A stretch of 33,681 bases of DNA. It comes from Deltaproteobacteria bacterium. GTDB lineage: Bacteria; Myxococcota_A; UBA9042; PHBI01. Position numbers and translations under genes: made by a program. This document shows positions 10,982-20,572 of the stretch, piece after piece (within the stretch, counting starts at the first letter, position 1; each line of letters opens with the position of its first letter). The notes beneath the pieces are model-generated. The model was not told the DNA's origin and did not search any database. It worked only from the letters and a program-made list of their open reading frames with translations. The DNA lies in the NCBI GenBank assembly GCA_006226565.1, contig SBGO01000730.1:1-33681 (forward strand), given 5' to 3'.

Positions 10982-11013
10982 TGAAGGTCGCCCCCCAACC
11001 CGCTGGTGCTCCC

Positions 11014-11952
11014 ATGAACGGCTCGCTCAAGATCTTCTCTGGCCGCTCCCACCCCCACCTTGCCCAGAAGATCGCGAGGATCCTGGACATCCCCGTCGGC
11101 AAGTCGCACGTCACGCGCTTCTCGAACGAGAACCTGATGGTTCAGATCGACGAGAACGTGCGTGGGGCCGACGTCTTCGTGATCCAGACCTCCGCCCCGC
11201 CGGTGAACGAGGGGCTCGTCGAGCTGCTCATCACCATCGACGCCCTGCGCCACGCGTCGGCGGAGCGCATCACCGCCGTGATGCCCTACTTCCCGTACGT
11301 CCGCTCGGACAAGAAGGACAAGCCGCGCATCTCCATCACGGCGCGCCTGATGGCCGACCTGCTCCAGACGGCCGGCGCGGACCGCGTGTTGACGATGGAC
11401 CTGCACGCGCCGCAGATCCAGGGCTTCTTCCGGGTGCCGGTGGACCACCTCCAGGCGATCCCGATCATCGCCGACTACCTCCAGCGCCGGGACCTCTCGA
11501 ACCACGTCCTCGTGGCCGGCGACGCGAGCGAGGCCAAGGACGTCGGCCGCTACGCGAACCGCCTCCGGCTGCCGATGGCCATCATCGACAAGCGCCGCTA
11601 CGACGACTCCGAGCAGGCCAAGGCGGCCCACCTCATCGGCGACGTGCGGGGCAAGCACGCGATCATCGTCGACGACGAGGTGGCGACGGGCGGGACCCTG
11701 ATGGAGGCGGCTGCCTTCCTGAAGGAGCAGGGCGCGGAGAGCGTCATCGCCGCCTTCACCCACGCCGTGCTCTCCGGGACCGCCGTCGAGCGCGTCGACG
11801 CCTCGGTCATCGAGCAGCTCGTCTTCACCGACACCATCCCGCTGCAGGGCAAGGAGTCGAAGAAGTTCGAGGTCATCAGCGTCGCCGAGGTCTTCGCCAA
11901 GGCGATCCGCCGCATCCACAAGGGCGACTCGATCTCCGACCTCTTTCACTAG
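11014..11952 (+). CDS. prs: Ribose-phosphate pyrophosphokinase
   Basis: MNGSLKIFSGRSHPHLAQKIARILDIPVGK..., MPYFPYVRSDKKDKPRISITARLMADLL, IIVDDEVATGGTLMEAA. Confidence 0.96.
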   Translation: MNGSLKIFSGRSHPHLAQKIARILDIPVGKSHVTRFSNENLMVQIDENVRGADVFVIQTSAPPVNEGLVELLITIDALRHASAERITAVMPYFPYVRSDKKDKPRISITARLMADLLQTAGADRVLTMDLHAPQIQGFFRVPVDHLQAIPIIADYLQRRDLSNHVLVAGDASEAKDVGRYANRLRLPMAIIDKRRYDDSEQAKAAHLIGDVRGKHAIIVDDEVATGGTLMEAAAFLKEQGAESVIAAFTHAVLSGTAVERVDASVIEQLVFTDTIPLQGKESKKFEVISVAEVFAKAIRRIHKGDSISDLFH

Positions 11953-12001
11953 GCGCGCGCGGCGTCGCCGCGGCCCGCGCGGTCGGGTCGCGTCGCGCCG
12001 C

Positions 12002-12517
12002 TCAGAAGCCGACGCCGAGGGAGAAGGTGAGCTGTGACTCGAGGGCCCGCTTCGCGAGCGGCTCGTCCTCGGCCCACAGCGGCTTGGTCCACGCGGCGCG
12101 CAGCTTGACCGGCCCGAGCGCGGCGCGGATCGCCAGCTCGCCGTTGACGGTGATGACGCTGTCGGCGAGGCCGTGGCGCTCGGGGAGGAGCTTCACGACC
12201 CCGAGGGCGAGGCCGAGCTCGGGCGTGATCGGCCCCGGCAGCGGGAGGTCCACCGAGAGGCCGGCCTGGCCGCCGGCGAAGTCCATCGGCGCCGCGGGAT
12301 CGGGGGCGCTGAGGTAGGCGTCGAGCTCGACCGCGAAGGACAGGAGCGACTCGATGCCGTAGGTCAGCCGGAGCCCGCCGACGGTCGCCGTGTCGCCGCT
12401 CGAGAAGCGCGGCCCGACGCCGGCGTAGAGCGCGGTCCCGCCGGCGTGGGCCTCGGTGGGGGCGAGAGAGAGCGCGACGAGCGCGGCGGCGATGGGGGCG
12501 AGGATCCGGGAGCGCAT
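12002..12517 (-). CDS. Putative small outer-membrane beta-barrel protein
   Basis: ATG at 12517 gives signal peptide MRSRILAPIAAALVALSLAPTEAHA; alternating hydrophobic strands; C-terminal aromatic SLGVGF. Confidence 0.65.
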   Translation of the reverse strand: MRSRILAPIAAALVALSLAPTEAHAGGTALYAGVGPRFSSGDTATVGGLRLTYGIESLLSFAVELDAYLSAPDPAAPMDFAGGQAGLSVDLPLPGPITPELGLALGVVKLLPERHGLADSVITVNGELAIRAALGPVKLRAAWTKPLWAEDEPLAKRALESQLTFSLGVGF

Positions 12518-12801
12518 GACGCGTCCTCCGCACGAGCGATGAGGTCCTGGCGCCACGACGCCGGCGCTCCGATGATATTCACCTCCCGGTGAGCGCGTCC
12601 CCTCCCATGTGCGGCCGCGATCTCCCGAAGCCGGGGTGGGAGGCCCTCCGGCGGCGGCCCCGCGCGGCGCGGGCCCGCCGAAAACGAGGCCGAGATACCG
12701 CTGGGTGTTGCACCGCGGCCGCCTTCACCGCAGGATCCTCCCGGGTGGGTCCGCGGCGCGGCCGGGGACCGCCGATCGCAGCGAACGACAAGGCCCCGGA
12801 C

Positions 12802-15800
12802 TTGAACCCACGCTCCCTCACGCGCACCGTCCTCACCTCGATCGCGGCCCTGGCCCTGGTCGGGGCCGACGCCGCGGGGGCGCGGGCGGCCTTCGGCCCG
12901 GACAGCGCAGACGCCTTCGGGGCGGCCACCGGGGCGCCGACCTCGGGCGCGCGCTGGGTCGATCTCGAGGGCGACGGCGACCTCGACCTGGTCCTCGACA
13001 CCGAGGCCGCCACGGTGACGCGCCTGGCCGTGGGCGGGACCCTCGTGGCCGCGGGCGAGCTGGCCGCCACGGCGGCGCCCGTCGGCGTCGCGCTCGCGGA
13101 CTACGACGCCGACGGGCGCGTCGACCTCGCGCGCGCCCTCCCCGGTCGGATCGAGCTGTACCGCAACGCCGGCGGCACGACGCCGTTCGCCGGTACGCCG
13201 ACGCTGCTCATCCGCAGCGGGGCCTGCGGCGCCCCGGGCGACCCGCCGAACGGCCGCTGCACGGCGATCGCGGGCTTCTCCCCGACGGGCCTGGCGTGGG
13301 TCGACGTGAACGCCGACGGCTGGCTCGACCTCCTCGTCTCCGACGGCGGGGCGCCACGCGTCTTCGTGAACCCCGCGGACCCGGGCGGCGGCACGTCGTT
13401 CCCCGCCAGCGTGGCCGCCTTCCCCGCGAGCACGGCGACCGCGGGCGGCGCCGTCGCGGCCGCCGACTGGGACCTCGACGGCGACGTGGACGTGGTCCTC
13501 CCCGCCACCGCCGCCCCCGACGTGTGGCTGGCCGGCACCCTCCCCTTCGTCCCCGTGGCCGCCCCCAACTTCGCCGTGGCCGCGCCGCGCGCTCGCTCGC
13601 TCCTCTGCGACCTCGACGGAGACGGTCGCCTCGATCTCTTCCGCGCCGGCGCGGGCCTCGACGAGACCGTCGCCGGCGAGACGCCGGGGCGCGTCTTCTG
13701 GGGCAGCGCCTCGGGCGCGTTCCTCCCCATCACCAGCGGCGACCCGGAGCCCGGTCTCTCCCCGGCCGAGCCGGCCCTCGCCGCCGCCTGTGGCGACGTC
13801 GACCGCGACGGCGACCTCGATCTCGTCGTGGTCGGCGCCTGGGGCGTGCGCGTCTATCTCGGTCAGCGCGAAGACGGCTCGCCCCGACACTTCGAGGAGG
13901 ACCTCACGACCGGGCTCCCCGCGGGGCTGGTCGACGTCCGCGACGTCTCCCTCGTCGACGTCGACGGGGACGGGGACCTCGACCTCGATCTCGCGACCGG
14001 CTCGGGCCACCGCCTCTTCCTGAACACGCCCACGGGCAGCGGCGGCCACCTCACCGTCGAGGTCGTGGTCCCGGTCGGGGCCTGCACGCCGTCCGACACC
14101 ACCGGCGTGCGCGCCGACATCGGCGCGGTCGTGCTGCTCCGGCGGCCCGACGGCGGCGTGGCGGCGACCGCGGAGGTGACCGGCGGCAGCGGCTCGGCGA
14201 GCTCGTGGCGCCTCGACCTCCCCCTCGGGGACGGCGACCCGGACGCGACCTGGGAGCTGACCGTCCTCCCGCACGGCCGCGGCGTCGTGCCCCTCGCCGA
14301 GGCGCAGTACGTCCTCCCGGTCGTTCCGTCGGCGATCGACGGGATCCTGCGCGTCGGGCTCGGCGACGCCGACGGCGACGGCATCCCGGACGCGGACGAG
14401 CTCCTCGACGCCGACGCGATCCCGCTCGACCGCTACCCCGACCCCGACGACGTGGACGCGGACGGCATCCCGAACCGCCTCGACCGCGACAGCGACGGCG
14501 ACGGCATCGAGGACGCCGTCGAGGCCGGCGACGCGACCCGCTGTACCCCCGCGGCGGACGCGGACGCCGACGGCGTCCCGGACTATCTGACGCCGCCCGA
14601 CTCGGACGACGACGGGCTCGACGACATCGTCGAGGGGCTCCGGGGGACCGATCCGGGCTCGCCCGACACCGACGGCGACGGGCTCGACGACGGGGACGAG
14701 GTCGCGCTCGGGACCGATCCCCGGGACGCCGACACGGACGACGACGGGCTCCGCGACGGCGACGAGGTCGCGGGCACCGGTCCCCTCGCCGCCTACGGGC
14801 CGACCGATCCCAAGGCGCCCGACAGCGACGGCGACGAGATCAACGACGGCGTCGAGGTCGGCGTATACACGCCCGTTCCCGGCAACCCCACCGCCCCCTA
14901 CGGCTACCTCGGGACCGACGTCGACGGGCTCACCTGGCGGCCCGACCTCGAGCCCTCGACGAAGACCGATCCGACCTCCGCCGACACCGACGGCGGTGGC
15001 ATCCCCGACGGCGTCGAGGACAAGAACCACAACGGCCGCGTCGACTTCCTCGAGAAGGACCCCAACCACCGCTCCGACGACGACAGCGACGGTGACGGCC
15101 TCCTCGACATCAACGAGCTGGCGCTCGGCAGCGATCGCTTCGAGGTCGACACCGACGGAGACGGCATCGAAGACGGCGACGAGGTGGCCGCGGGCAACCC
15201 CGCGACCTTCGACCCCGGGCTCGACACCGACCCGGCCGACGCGGACAGCGACGACGACGGCCTCTCCGACGGCGACGAGCGCGACGGCACGGGCCCGCTC
15301 TCGGCGTGGGACCCGACCGATCCGCGCGACCCCGACAGCGACCACGACGGGCTCCCCGACGGCCTCGAGGTCGGTGTCGAGTACCCGGTCTTCGGCGGCA
15401 TGAGCCCCACCGAGGGCCTGACCTTCGTCGGCACGGACACCAGCGCGGCGAGCTGGCGACCCGACGCGGATCCGGCGAGCATGACCGACCCCAACGTCGC
15501 CGACACCGACGGCGACGACCTCTCCGACGGGGTGGAGGACGCCGACCGCGACGGGAAGGTCACCGTCACGATCGGCGGGACCGGCACCAGCGGCAGCGGC
15601 GAGACCGATCCGAACGTCGCCGACACCGACGGCGACGACCTCTCCGATGGCGACGAGGTCGCGCGCGGCACCGACCCGCGCGACACCGACAGCGACGACG
15701 GCGGCGTCCCCGACGGGACCGAGGTCGCCTCCCTCCTCGACCCGACCGACGGCAGCGACGACGCGTACGTCGCCGACACCGACGGGGACGGCCTCGCCAG

Positions 15801-18800
15801 CGCGCGGGAGATCGAGCTCGGCACCGACCCGTCGGTGCGCGACACCGACGGCGACGGCATCGACGACGGCGACGAGCTCGCCGCCGGCGCCCCCGGCGTG
15901 CTCGACCCCGGCCTCGACACCGATCCCGTGGACGCGGACAGCGACGACGACGGCCTCCCCGACGGCGTCGAGCGCTTCGGCACCGGCCCCCTGGCGGCCT
16001 ACGCGCCGACCGACCCGCTCGCCTGGGACAGCGACGCCGACGGGCTGCCCGACGGTCTCGAGGTGAGCGTGACCGCGCCGGTTCCCGGCGGAACGAGCGC
16101 CGGCGGGCGGAGCTTCGCCGGGACGAACACCGCCGCCGGCCACTTCAAGGCGGACGCCGATCCGGCGGGACAGACCGACCCGAACGACGACGACACCGAC
16201 GACGACGGGCTCGTCGACGGCGACGAGGACGAGGACCGCAACGGCGCGGGCAGCGGCTTCTTCGGGGCCACCGGCACCGTCGGCTTCGGCGAGACCGACC
16301 CCGCCGACCCCGACACCGACGGGGACGGCCTGCAGGACGGGACCGAGCTGGGCGTCACCGTCCCCGGCGGGACCGGCACGGACCTGGCGGTCTTCGTCCC
16401 CGACGCCGACCCCTCGCGCACGACCGGGCCGAAGGACGTCGACAGCGACGACGGCGGCATGCACGACGGCGCCGAGGACACCAACCTCAACGGGCGCGTC
16501 GACGCCGGCGAGCACAACCCGCTCTTCCCCGACGACGACGATCGGGACGAGGACGGGCTCACCGACGCCGAGGAGGCGGCGGTCGGCACCGACCCGCGGG
16601 TGACGGACACCGACGGCGACGGGCTGTCGGACGGCGCGGAGCTGGCCCTCGGCGACCGCACCGTGCGGGACGCGGGCGACACCGATCCGCTCGACGCGGA
16701 CACCGACGACGACGGGCTCCCCGACGGGACCGAGCGGCATGGCAGCGGGCCCCTCGAGCGCTTCGGCGCGACCGATCCCAACCGCGCCGACAGCGATGGG
16801 GACGGGCTCTGGGACGGGCTCGAGGTGGGCCTCGTGGCCGGCGTGCCCGGGGGCGCGACCCCCGCCGGCGTCGCCTGGACCGGGACCGACTTCGCGGCGG
16901 GCTTCGTCGCCGACGCCGACCCGACCAGCCGCACCGACCCCACCACGAAGGACACCGACCACGACGGGCTCGACGACGGCGACGAGGATCTCGACCACGA
17001 CGGCGCCGCGGTCTACGTCATCGGCGGCACCGGGACGGCCGGGTCGGGCGAGACCGACCCGACCCGCGCCGACACCGACGGCGACTTCCTCTCCGACGGC
17101 GCCGAGGGGCCCTTCGACACCGATCCGCTCGACGTCGACAGCGACGACGGCGGCGTGGAGGACGGGGTGGAGGTCGCCAACGGGCTCGATCCGCGCCAGC
17201 CCGCCGACGACGCCGGCCTCGCGGACCGCGACGGCGACCGCCTCTCCGACGCGCGCGAGGCGTTCCTCGGCCTCGACCCCGACGACGCTGACAGCGACGG
17301 CGACGGGCTCGACGACTTCGCCGAGCTCGCCGGCGGCATCCCCGGCGTCGCCAACGCGGGCGTGGACACCGACCCGCTCGACGCGGACAGCGACGACGAC
17401 GGGATCTCCGACGGCGACGAGCGCGCCGGGACCGGCCCGCTCGAGGGCTTCGGCCCGACGCACCCCCTCGAGGTCGACAGCGATCTCGACGGCCTCGTCG
17501 ACGGCGTCGAGGTCGGCGTGGTCGAGGCGATCCCCGGCGGCGTCAGCGAGGGGCCGACCGCAGTGGTCTTCGCGGGCACCGACGGCTTCGTCGGCGACGC
17601 CGACCCCGACAGCACCACCCACCCGATGCGCGCCGACAGCGACGGCGACGGGCTCGGTGACGGCGACGAGGATCTCGACCACGACGGCGCGACGAGCTTC
17701 ACGCTCGGCGGGACCGGGACGAGCGGCAGCGGCGAGACCGACCCGAACGTCGCCGACACCGACGGGGACCGGCTCTCCGACGGCGCCGAGCGCCTCGCCC
17801 GCGGGACCGATCCCCTCGACACGGACAGCGACGACGGCGGCCTCGCCGACGGGATCGAGGTCGCCAACCGCCTCGATCCCCTCGACCCCGCGGACGACAA
17901 CCGCTTCCACGACACCGACGGGGACGGCCTCGCGGACTACCGCGAGATCCTCGCCGACCTCGACTGGCGGGCCGCGGACACCGACGGCGACGGGCTGTCG
18001 GACTTCGACGAGCTGGCCCGTGGGGTGCTCGGGCGCTACGACGAGGGCGTCGACAGCGACCCGCGCGACGCCGACAGCGACGACGACGGCCTCGGCGACG
18101 GCGACGAGGTGGCCGGCTACGGCCCGTGGCCGCCCACCGACCCGCTGTCTGCGGACACGGATCTGGACCTGCTCCCGGACGGGATCGAGGTCGGCGTGAC
18201 CGAGGGCGTCCCGGCCGGCGTGAGCCCCGGCCTCGGCCTCCCCTTCGAGGGGACCGGCGCCGGCTTCGTCGGCGACGCCGATCCCACGACCACGACCGAT
18301 CCGACCCGCCCCGACAGCGACGGTGACGGGCTCCTCGACGGGGTCGAGGACGCGGACCACGACGGCGCGCAGGTCGCGACCCTGGGCGGCATCGGGACCG
18401 TCGGCAGCGGCGAGACCGACCCCGCCGCGGCCGACAGCGACGGCGACACGCTCTCCGACGGCGTCGAGGTCGCCCTCGGGACCAACCCGCTCGACAGCGA
18501 CAGCGACGACGGCGCCGTGGACGACGGCGTCGAGGTCGGGCGCGGGACCGATCCCCTCGATCCCTCCGACGACGCCCCGCCCGACACGGACGAGGATGGG
18601 CTCCTCGACTGGGTCGAGGGCGTGCTCGGGCTCGATCCCGCGCGGCCAGACAGCGACGACGACGGCCTCCCGGACGGCGAGGACGACCTCGATGGCGACG
18701 GCATCGCCACCCGGCTCGAGACCCTCGGCGGGACCCAGCCCCTCGACAGCGACGGCGACGGCACGCCCGACGCCCTCGACACCGACAGCGACGACGACGG

Positions 18801-20502
18801 GCTCGAGGACTGGGCCGAGGGCGTCGTCGACGTCGACGCCGACGGCGTCGGCGCCTGGCAAGACGACGACGATGACGGGGACGGCATCCCCACCTGGCGC
18901 GAGCTCGATCTGCCGCGGGCGGACGGCGCCGTCGCGGACGGGGCGCGCTTCGGTCGAGATGTCGACCACGACGGGATCCCCAACTACCTCGATCGCGACA
19001 GCGACGGGGACGGGGCGGCCGACGGCCCGGCGGGGGTCGGCGAGAACGACACCGACGCGGACCTGGACGGCATCCCCAACTACCTCGACCGGGACGATGG
19101 CGACGGGCCCCAGGGCGACCCCGACGGGGACGGCCTCGCGAACGCCGACGAGCTGCGGATCGGCGCCAATCCGCTGGCCGCGGACAGCGACGGGGACGGG
19201 CTCGGCGACGCCGAGGAGATCGGCGCGGTCGGCGAGCCGACCGACACGGACGACGACGAGCTGCCCGATATCATCGACGCGGACGACGACGGCGACGGGA
19301 TCCCGACCGCGCAGGAGCGGGCCGACGCGCTGCGCGAGATGGCCGTTCAGGACGACGACGGGGTCCCGCCCTGGCTCGACCGCGACAGCGACGGGGACGG
19401 CGTCGAGGACGGCGTCGAGGGGACGCGGGATCCCGACGACGACGGCGCGCCGAGCTACCTCGACCACGACGCCGACAACGACGGCACCTCGGACGCCGAA
19501 GAGGGGGCCGGAGACGCCGACGAGGACGGCGTCATCAACCTGCTCGACCCCGAGGACGCCGACGGCCCCGGGGCGGACCCGGACCACGACGGCCTGACGA
19601 GCGGCGAGGAGGCGGCCCTCGGGACCCTCGCCTACACCTCGGACACCGATGGCGACGGCGTGGTCGACGGTGAGGAGGCGGGCGACGGCCTCGCCGCGCC
19701 GCGGGACAGCGACGGGGACGGGGTCCCGGACGCGCTCGACCCCGACGACGACGGCGACGGGATCCCGTCGGTGGTGGAAGGGAGCGGCGACCCCGACGAC
19801 GACGGCGTGCCGAACCGGCTCGACGCAGACTCCGACGGCGACGGCGTGGCGGACCGCCTCGAGGGGCTCGACGACGGCGACGAGGACGGCGTCCCCGCGT
19901 ACCTCGACGACGACGCCGACGGCGACGGCGTGGCGGACCGGGACGAGGGGCCGGGCGACGCGGACCTCGATGGGCTCGCGAACGTGCTCGACCCCGACGA
20001 CGGCGACGGACCGGCGGCGGACTACGACCTCGACGACCTGACCAACCTCGAGGAGCACGTCATCGGCTCGGACCCGCGCCTCGACGACATGGACCGCGAC
20101 GGCGTGCGCGACGGCGAGGAGGTCGGCGAGGCGTGGAACCCGTGGGACACCGACGCCGACGGCGCCCCGGACTGGCGCGACGCCGACGATGACGACGACG
20201 GCCTCCCGACGTCGACCGAGGTGCTCGACGCCGAGACCTTCGGGACCGACGTGGACCACGACGGCCTGGCCAACTGGCGCGACGCCGACGCCGACGGCGA
20301 CGGCAAGCCCGACCGCGTCGAGGGCCGCGGAGACGCCGACGGGGACGGGATCCCGAACTACCTCGACGACAACGACGACAGCGACATCGGCGTCCGGCTC
20401 GCCGGGGGGCGCGGCTGCGCGGGCGGTGGCGGCGCGGCGCCGTGGTGGGCGCTGATGCTCGCCTTCGGGTGGCTCGCGGTCCGCGTGCGGCGGCGGGCCT
20501 GA
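12802..20502 (+). CDS. Giant FG-GAP/VCBS + thrombospondin type 3-like repeat surface protein with MYXO-CTERM-like anchor
   Basis: ~2566 aa. N-terminal signal-like LNPRSLTRTVLTSIAALALVGADAAGARA (TTG 12802; GTG 12589 and ATG 12607 are alternative starts); ~7 FG-GAP-like DxDGDGDLDL units; ASPIC/UnbV-like segment; dozens of DxDGDGLxDxxE calcium-binding motifs; C-terminus GCAGGGGAAPWWALMLAFGWLAVRVRRRA. Confidence 0.88.
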   Translation: MNPRSLTRTVLTSIAALALVGADAAGARAAFGPDSADAFGAATGAPTSGARWVDLEGDGDLDLVLDTEAATVTRLAVGGTLVAAGELAATAAPVGVALADYDADGRVDLARALPGRIELYRNAGGTTPFAGTPTLLIRSGACGAPGDPPNGRCTAIAGFSPTGLAWVDVNADGWLDLLVSDGGAPRVFVNPADPGGGTSFPASVAAFPASTATAGGAVAAADWDLDGDVDVVLPATAAPDVWLAGTLPFVPVAAPNFAVAAPRARSLLCDLDGDGRLDLFRAGAGLDETVAGETPGRVFWGSASGAFLPITSGDPEPGLSPAEPALAAACGDVDRDGDLDLVVVGAWGVRVYLGQREDGSPRHFEEDLTTGLPAGLVDVRDVSLVDVDGDGDLDLDLATGSGHRLFLNTPTGSGGHLTVEVVVPVGACTPSDTTGVRADIGAVVLLRRPDGGVAATAEVTGGSGSASSWRLDLPLGDGDPDATWELTVLPHGRGVVPLAEAQYVLPVVPSAIDGILRVGLGDADGDGIPDADELLDADAIPLDRYPDPDDVDADGIPNRLDRDSDGDGIEDAVEAGDATRCTPAADADADGVPDYLTPPDSDDDGLDDIVEGLRGTDPGSPDTDGDGLDDGDEVALGTDPRDADTDDDGLRDGDEVAGTGPLAAYGPTDPKAPDSDGDEINDGVEVGVYTPVPGNPTAPYGYLGTDVDGLTWRPDLEPSTKTDPTSADTDGGGIPDGVEDKNHNGRVDFLEKDPNHRSDDDSDGDGLLDINELALGSDRFEVDTDGDGIEDGDEVAAGNPATFDPGLDTDPADADSDDDGLSDGDERDGTGPLSAWDPTDPRDPDSDHDGLPDGLEVGVEYPVFGGMSPTEGLTFVGTDTSAASWRPDADPASMTDPNVADTDGDDLSDGVEDADRDGKVTVTIGGTGTSGSGETDPNVADTDGDDLSDGDEVARGTDPRDTDSDDGGVPDGTEVASLLDPTDGSDDAYVADTDGDGLASAREIELGTDPSVRDTDGDGIDDGDELAAGAPGVLDPGLDTDPVDADSDDDGLPDGVERFGTGPLAAYAPTDPLAWDSDADGLPDGLEVSVTAPVPGGTSAGGRSFAGTNTAAGHFKADADPAGQTDPNDDDTDDDGLVDGDEDEDRNGAGSGFFGATGTVGFGETDPADPDTDGDGLQDGTELGVTVPGGTGTDLAVFVPDADPSRTTGPKDVDSDDGGMHDGAEDTNLNGRVDAGEHNPLFPDDDDRDEDGLTDAEEAAVGTDPRVTDTDGDGLSDGAELALGDRTVRDAGDTDPLDADTDDDGLPDGTERHGSGPLERFGATDPNRADSDGDGLWDGLEVGLVAGVPGGATPAGVAWTGTDFAAGFVADADPTSRTDPTTKDTDHDGLDDGDEDLDHDGAAVYVIGGTGTAGSGETDPTRADTDGDFLSDGAEGPFDTDPLDVDSDDGGVEDGVEVANGLDPRQPADDAGLADRDGDRLSDAREAFLGLDPDDADSDGDGLDDFAELAGGIPGVANAGVDTDPLDADSDDDGISDGDERAGTGPLEGFGPTHPLEVDSDLDGLVDGVEVGVVEAIPGGVSEGPTAVVFAGTDGFVGDADPDSTTHPMRADSDGDGLGDGDEDLDHDGATSFTLGGTGTSGSGETDPNVADTDGDRLSDGAERLARGTDPLDTDSDDGGLADGIEVANRLDPLDPADDNRFHDTDGDGLADYREILADLDWRAADTDGDGLSDFDELARGVLGRYDEGVDSDPRDADSDDDGLGDGDEVAGYGPWPPTDPLSADTDLDLLPDGIEVGVTEGVPAGVSPGLGLPFEGTGAGFVGDADPTTTTDPTRPDSDGDGLLDGVEDADHDGAQVATLGGIGTVGSGETDPAAADSDGDTLSDGVEVALGTNPLDSDSDDGAVDDGVEVGRGTDPLDPSDDAPPDTDEDGLLDWVEGVLGLDPARPDSDDDGLPDGEDDLDGDGIATRLETLGGTQPLDSDGDGTPDALDTDSDDDGLEDWAEGVVDVDADGVGAWQDDDDDGDGIPTWRELDLPRADGAVADGARFGRDVDHDGIPNYLDRDSDGDGAADGPAGVGENDTDADLDGIPNYLDRDDGDGPQGDPDGDGLANADELRIGANPLAADSDGDGLGDAEEIGAVGEPTDTDDDELPDIIDADDDGDGIPTAQERADALREMAVQDDDGVPPWLDRDSDGDGVEDGVEGTRDPDDDGAPSYLDHDADNDGTSDAEEGAGDADEDGVINLLDPEDADGPGADPDHDGLTSGEEAALGTLAYTSDTDGDGVVDGEEAGDGLAAPRDSDGDGVPDALDPDDDGDGIPSVVEGSGDPDDDGVPNRLDADSDGDGVADRLEGLDDGDEDGVPAYLDDDADGDGVADRDEGPGDADLDGLANVLDPDDGDGPAADYDLDDLTNLEEHVIGSDPRLDDMDRDGVRDGEEVGEAWNPWDTDADGAPDWRDADDDDDGLPTSTEVLDAETFGTDVDHDGLANWRDADADGDGKPDRVEGRGDADGDGIPNYLDDNDDSDIGVRLAGGRGCAGGGGAAPWWALMLAFGWLAVRVRRRA
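14773..18590 (+). repeat. Higher-order tandem super-repeats (~687-693 bp, ~229-231 aa) inside the giant TSP3 gene
   Basis: In-frame G[TSY]GP[LW] anchors at 14773, 15286, 15979, 16741, 17428, 18115 (spacings 513, 693, 762, 687, 687), each followed by TDP...DSD.DGLPDGLEVGV...PGG and a GGTGT.GSGETDP block. Confidence 0.8.
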
Positions 20503-20540
20503 GCGCGGTCCGACGGGGCGCGGCCGCTGCGGACGCGGGC

Positions 20541-20556
20541 GGGGCCACCGGGCCCC
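20541..20556. terminator. Candidate stem-loop between convergent giant gene and kinase
   Basis: GGGGCC-ACCG-GGCCCC, 6-bp perfect stem, no T-tract. Confidence 0.3.
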
Positions 20557-20572
20557 CTGCCCTGCGTCGTCG

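Noticed and set aside
12364-20259. 2631-aa minus-strand ORF (VAVGVGVERV-type repeats)
   Set aside because: Exact antisense shadow of the Asp/Gly-codon-rich TSP3 gene; GAC/GGC codons read as GTC/GCC on the other strand, so stops are absent. Composition is implausible and homology evidence favours the plus strand.
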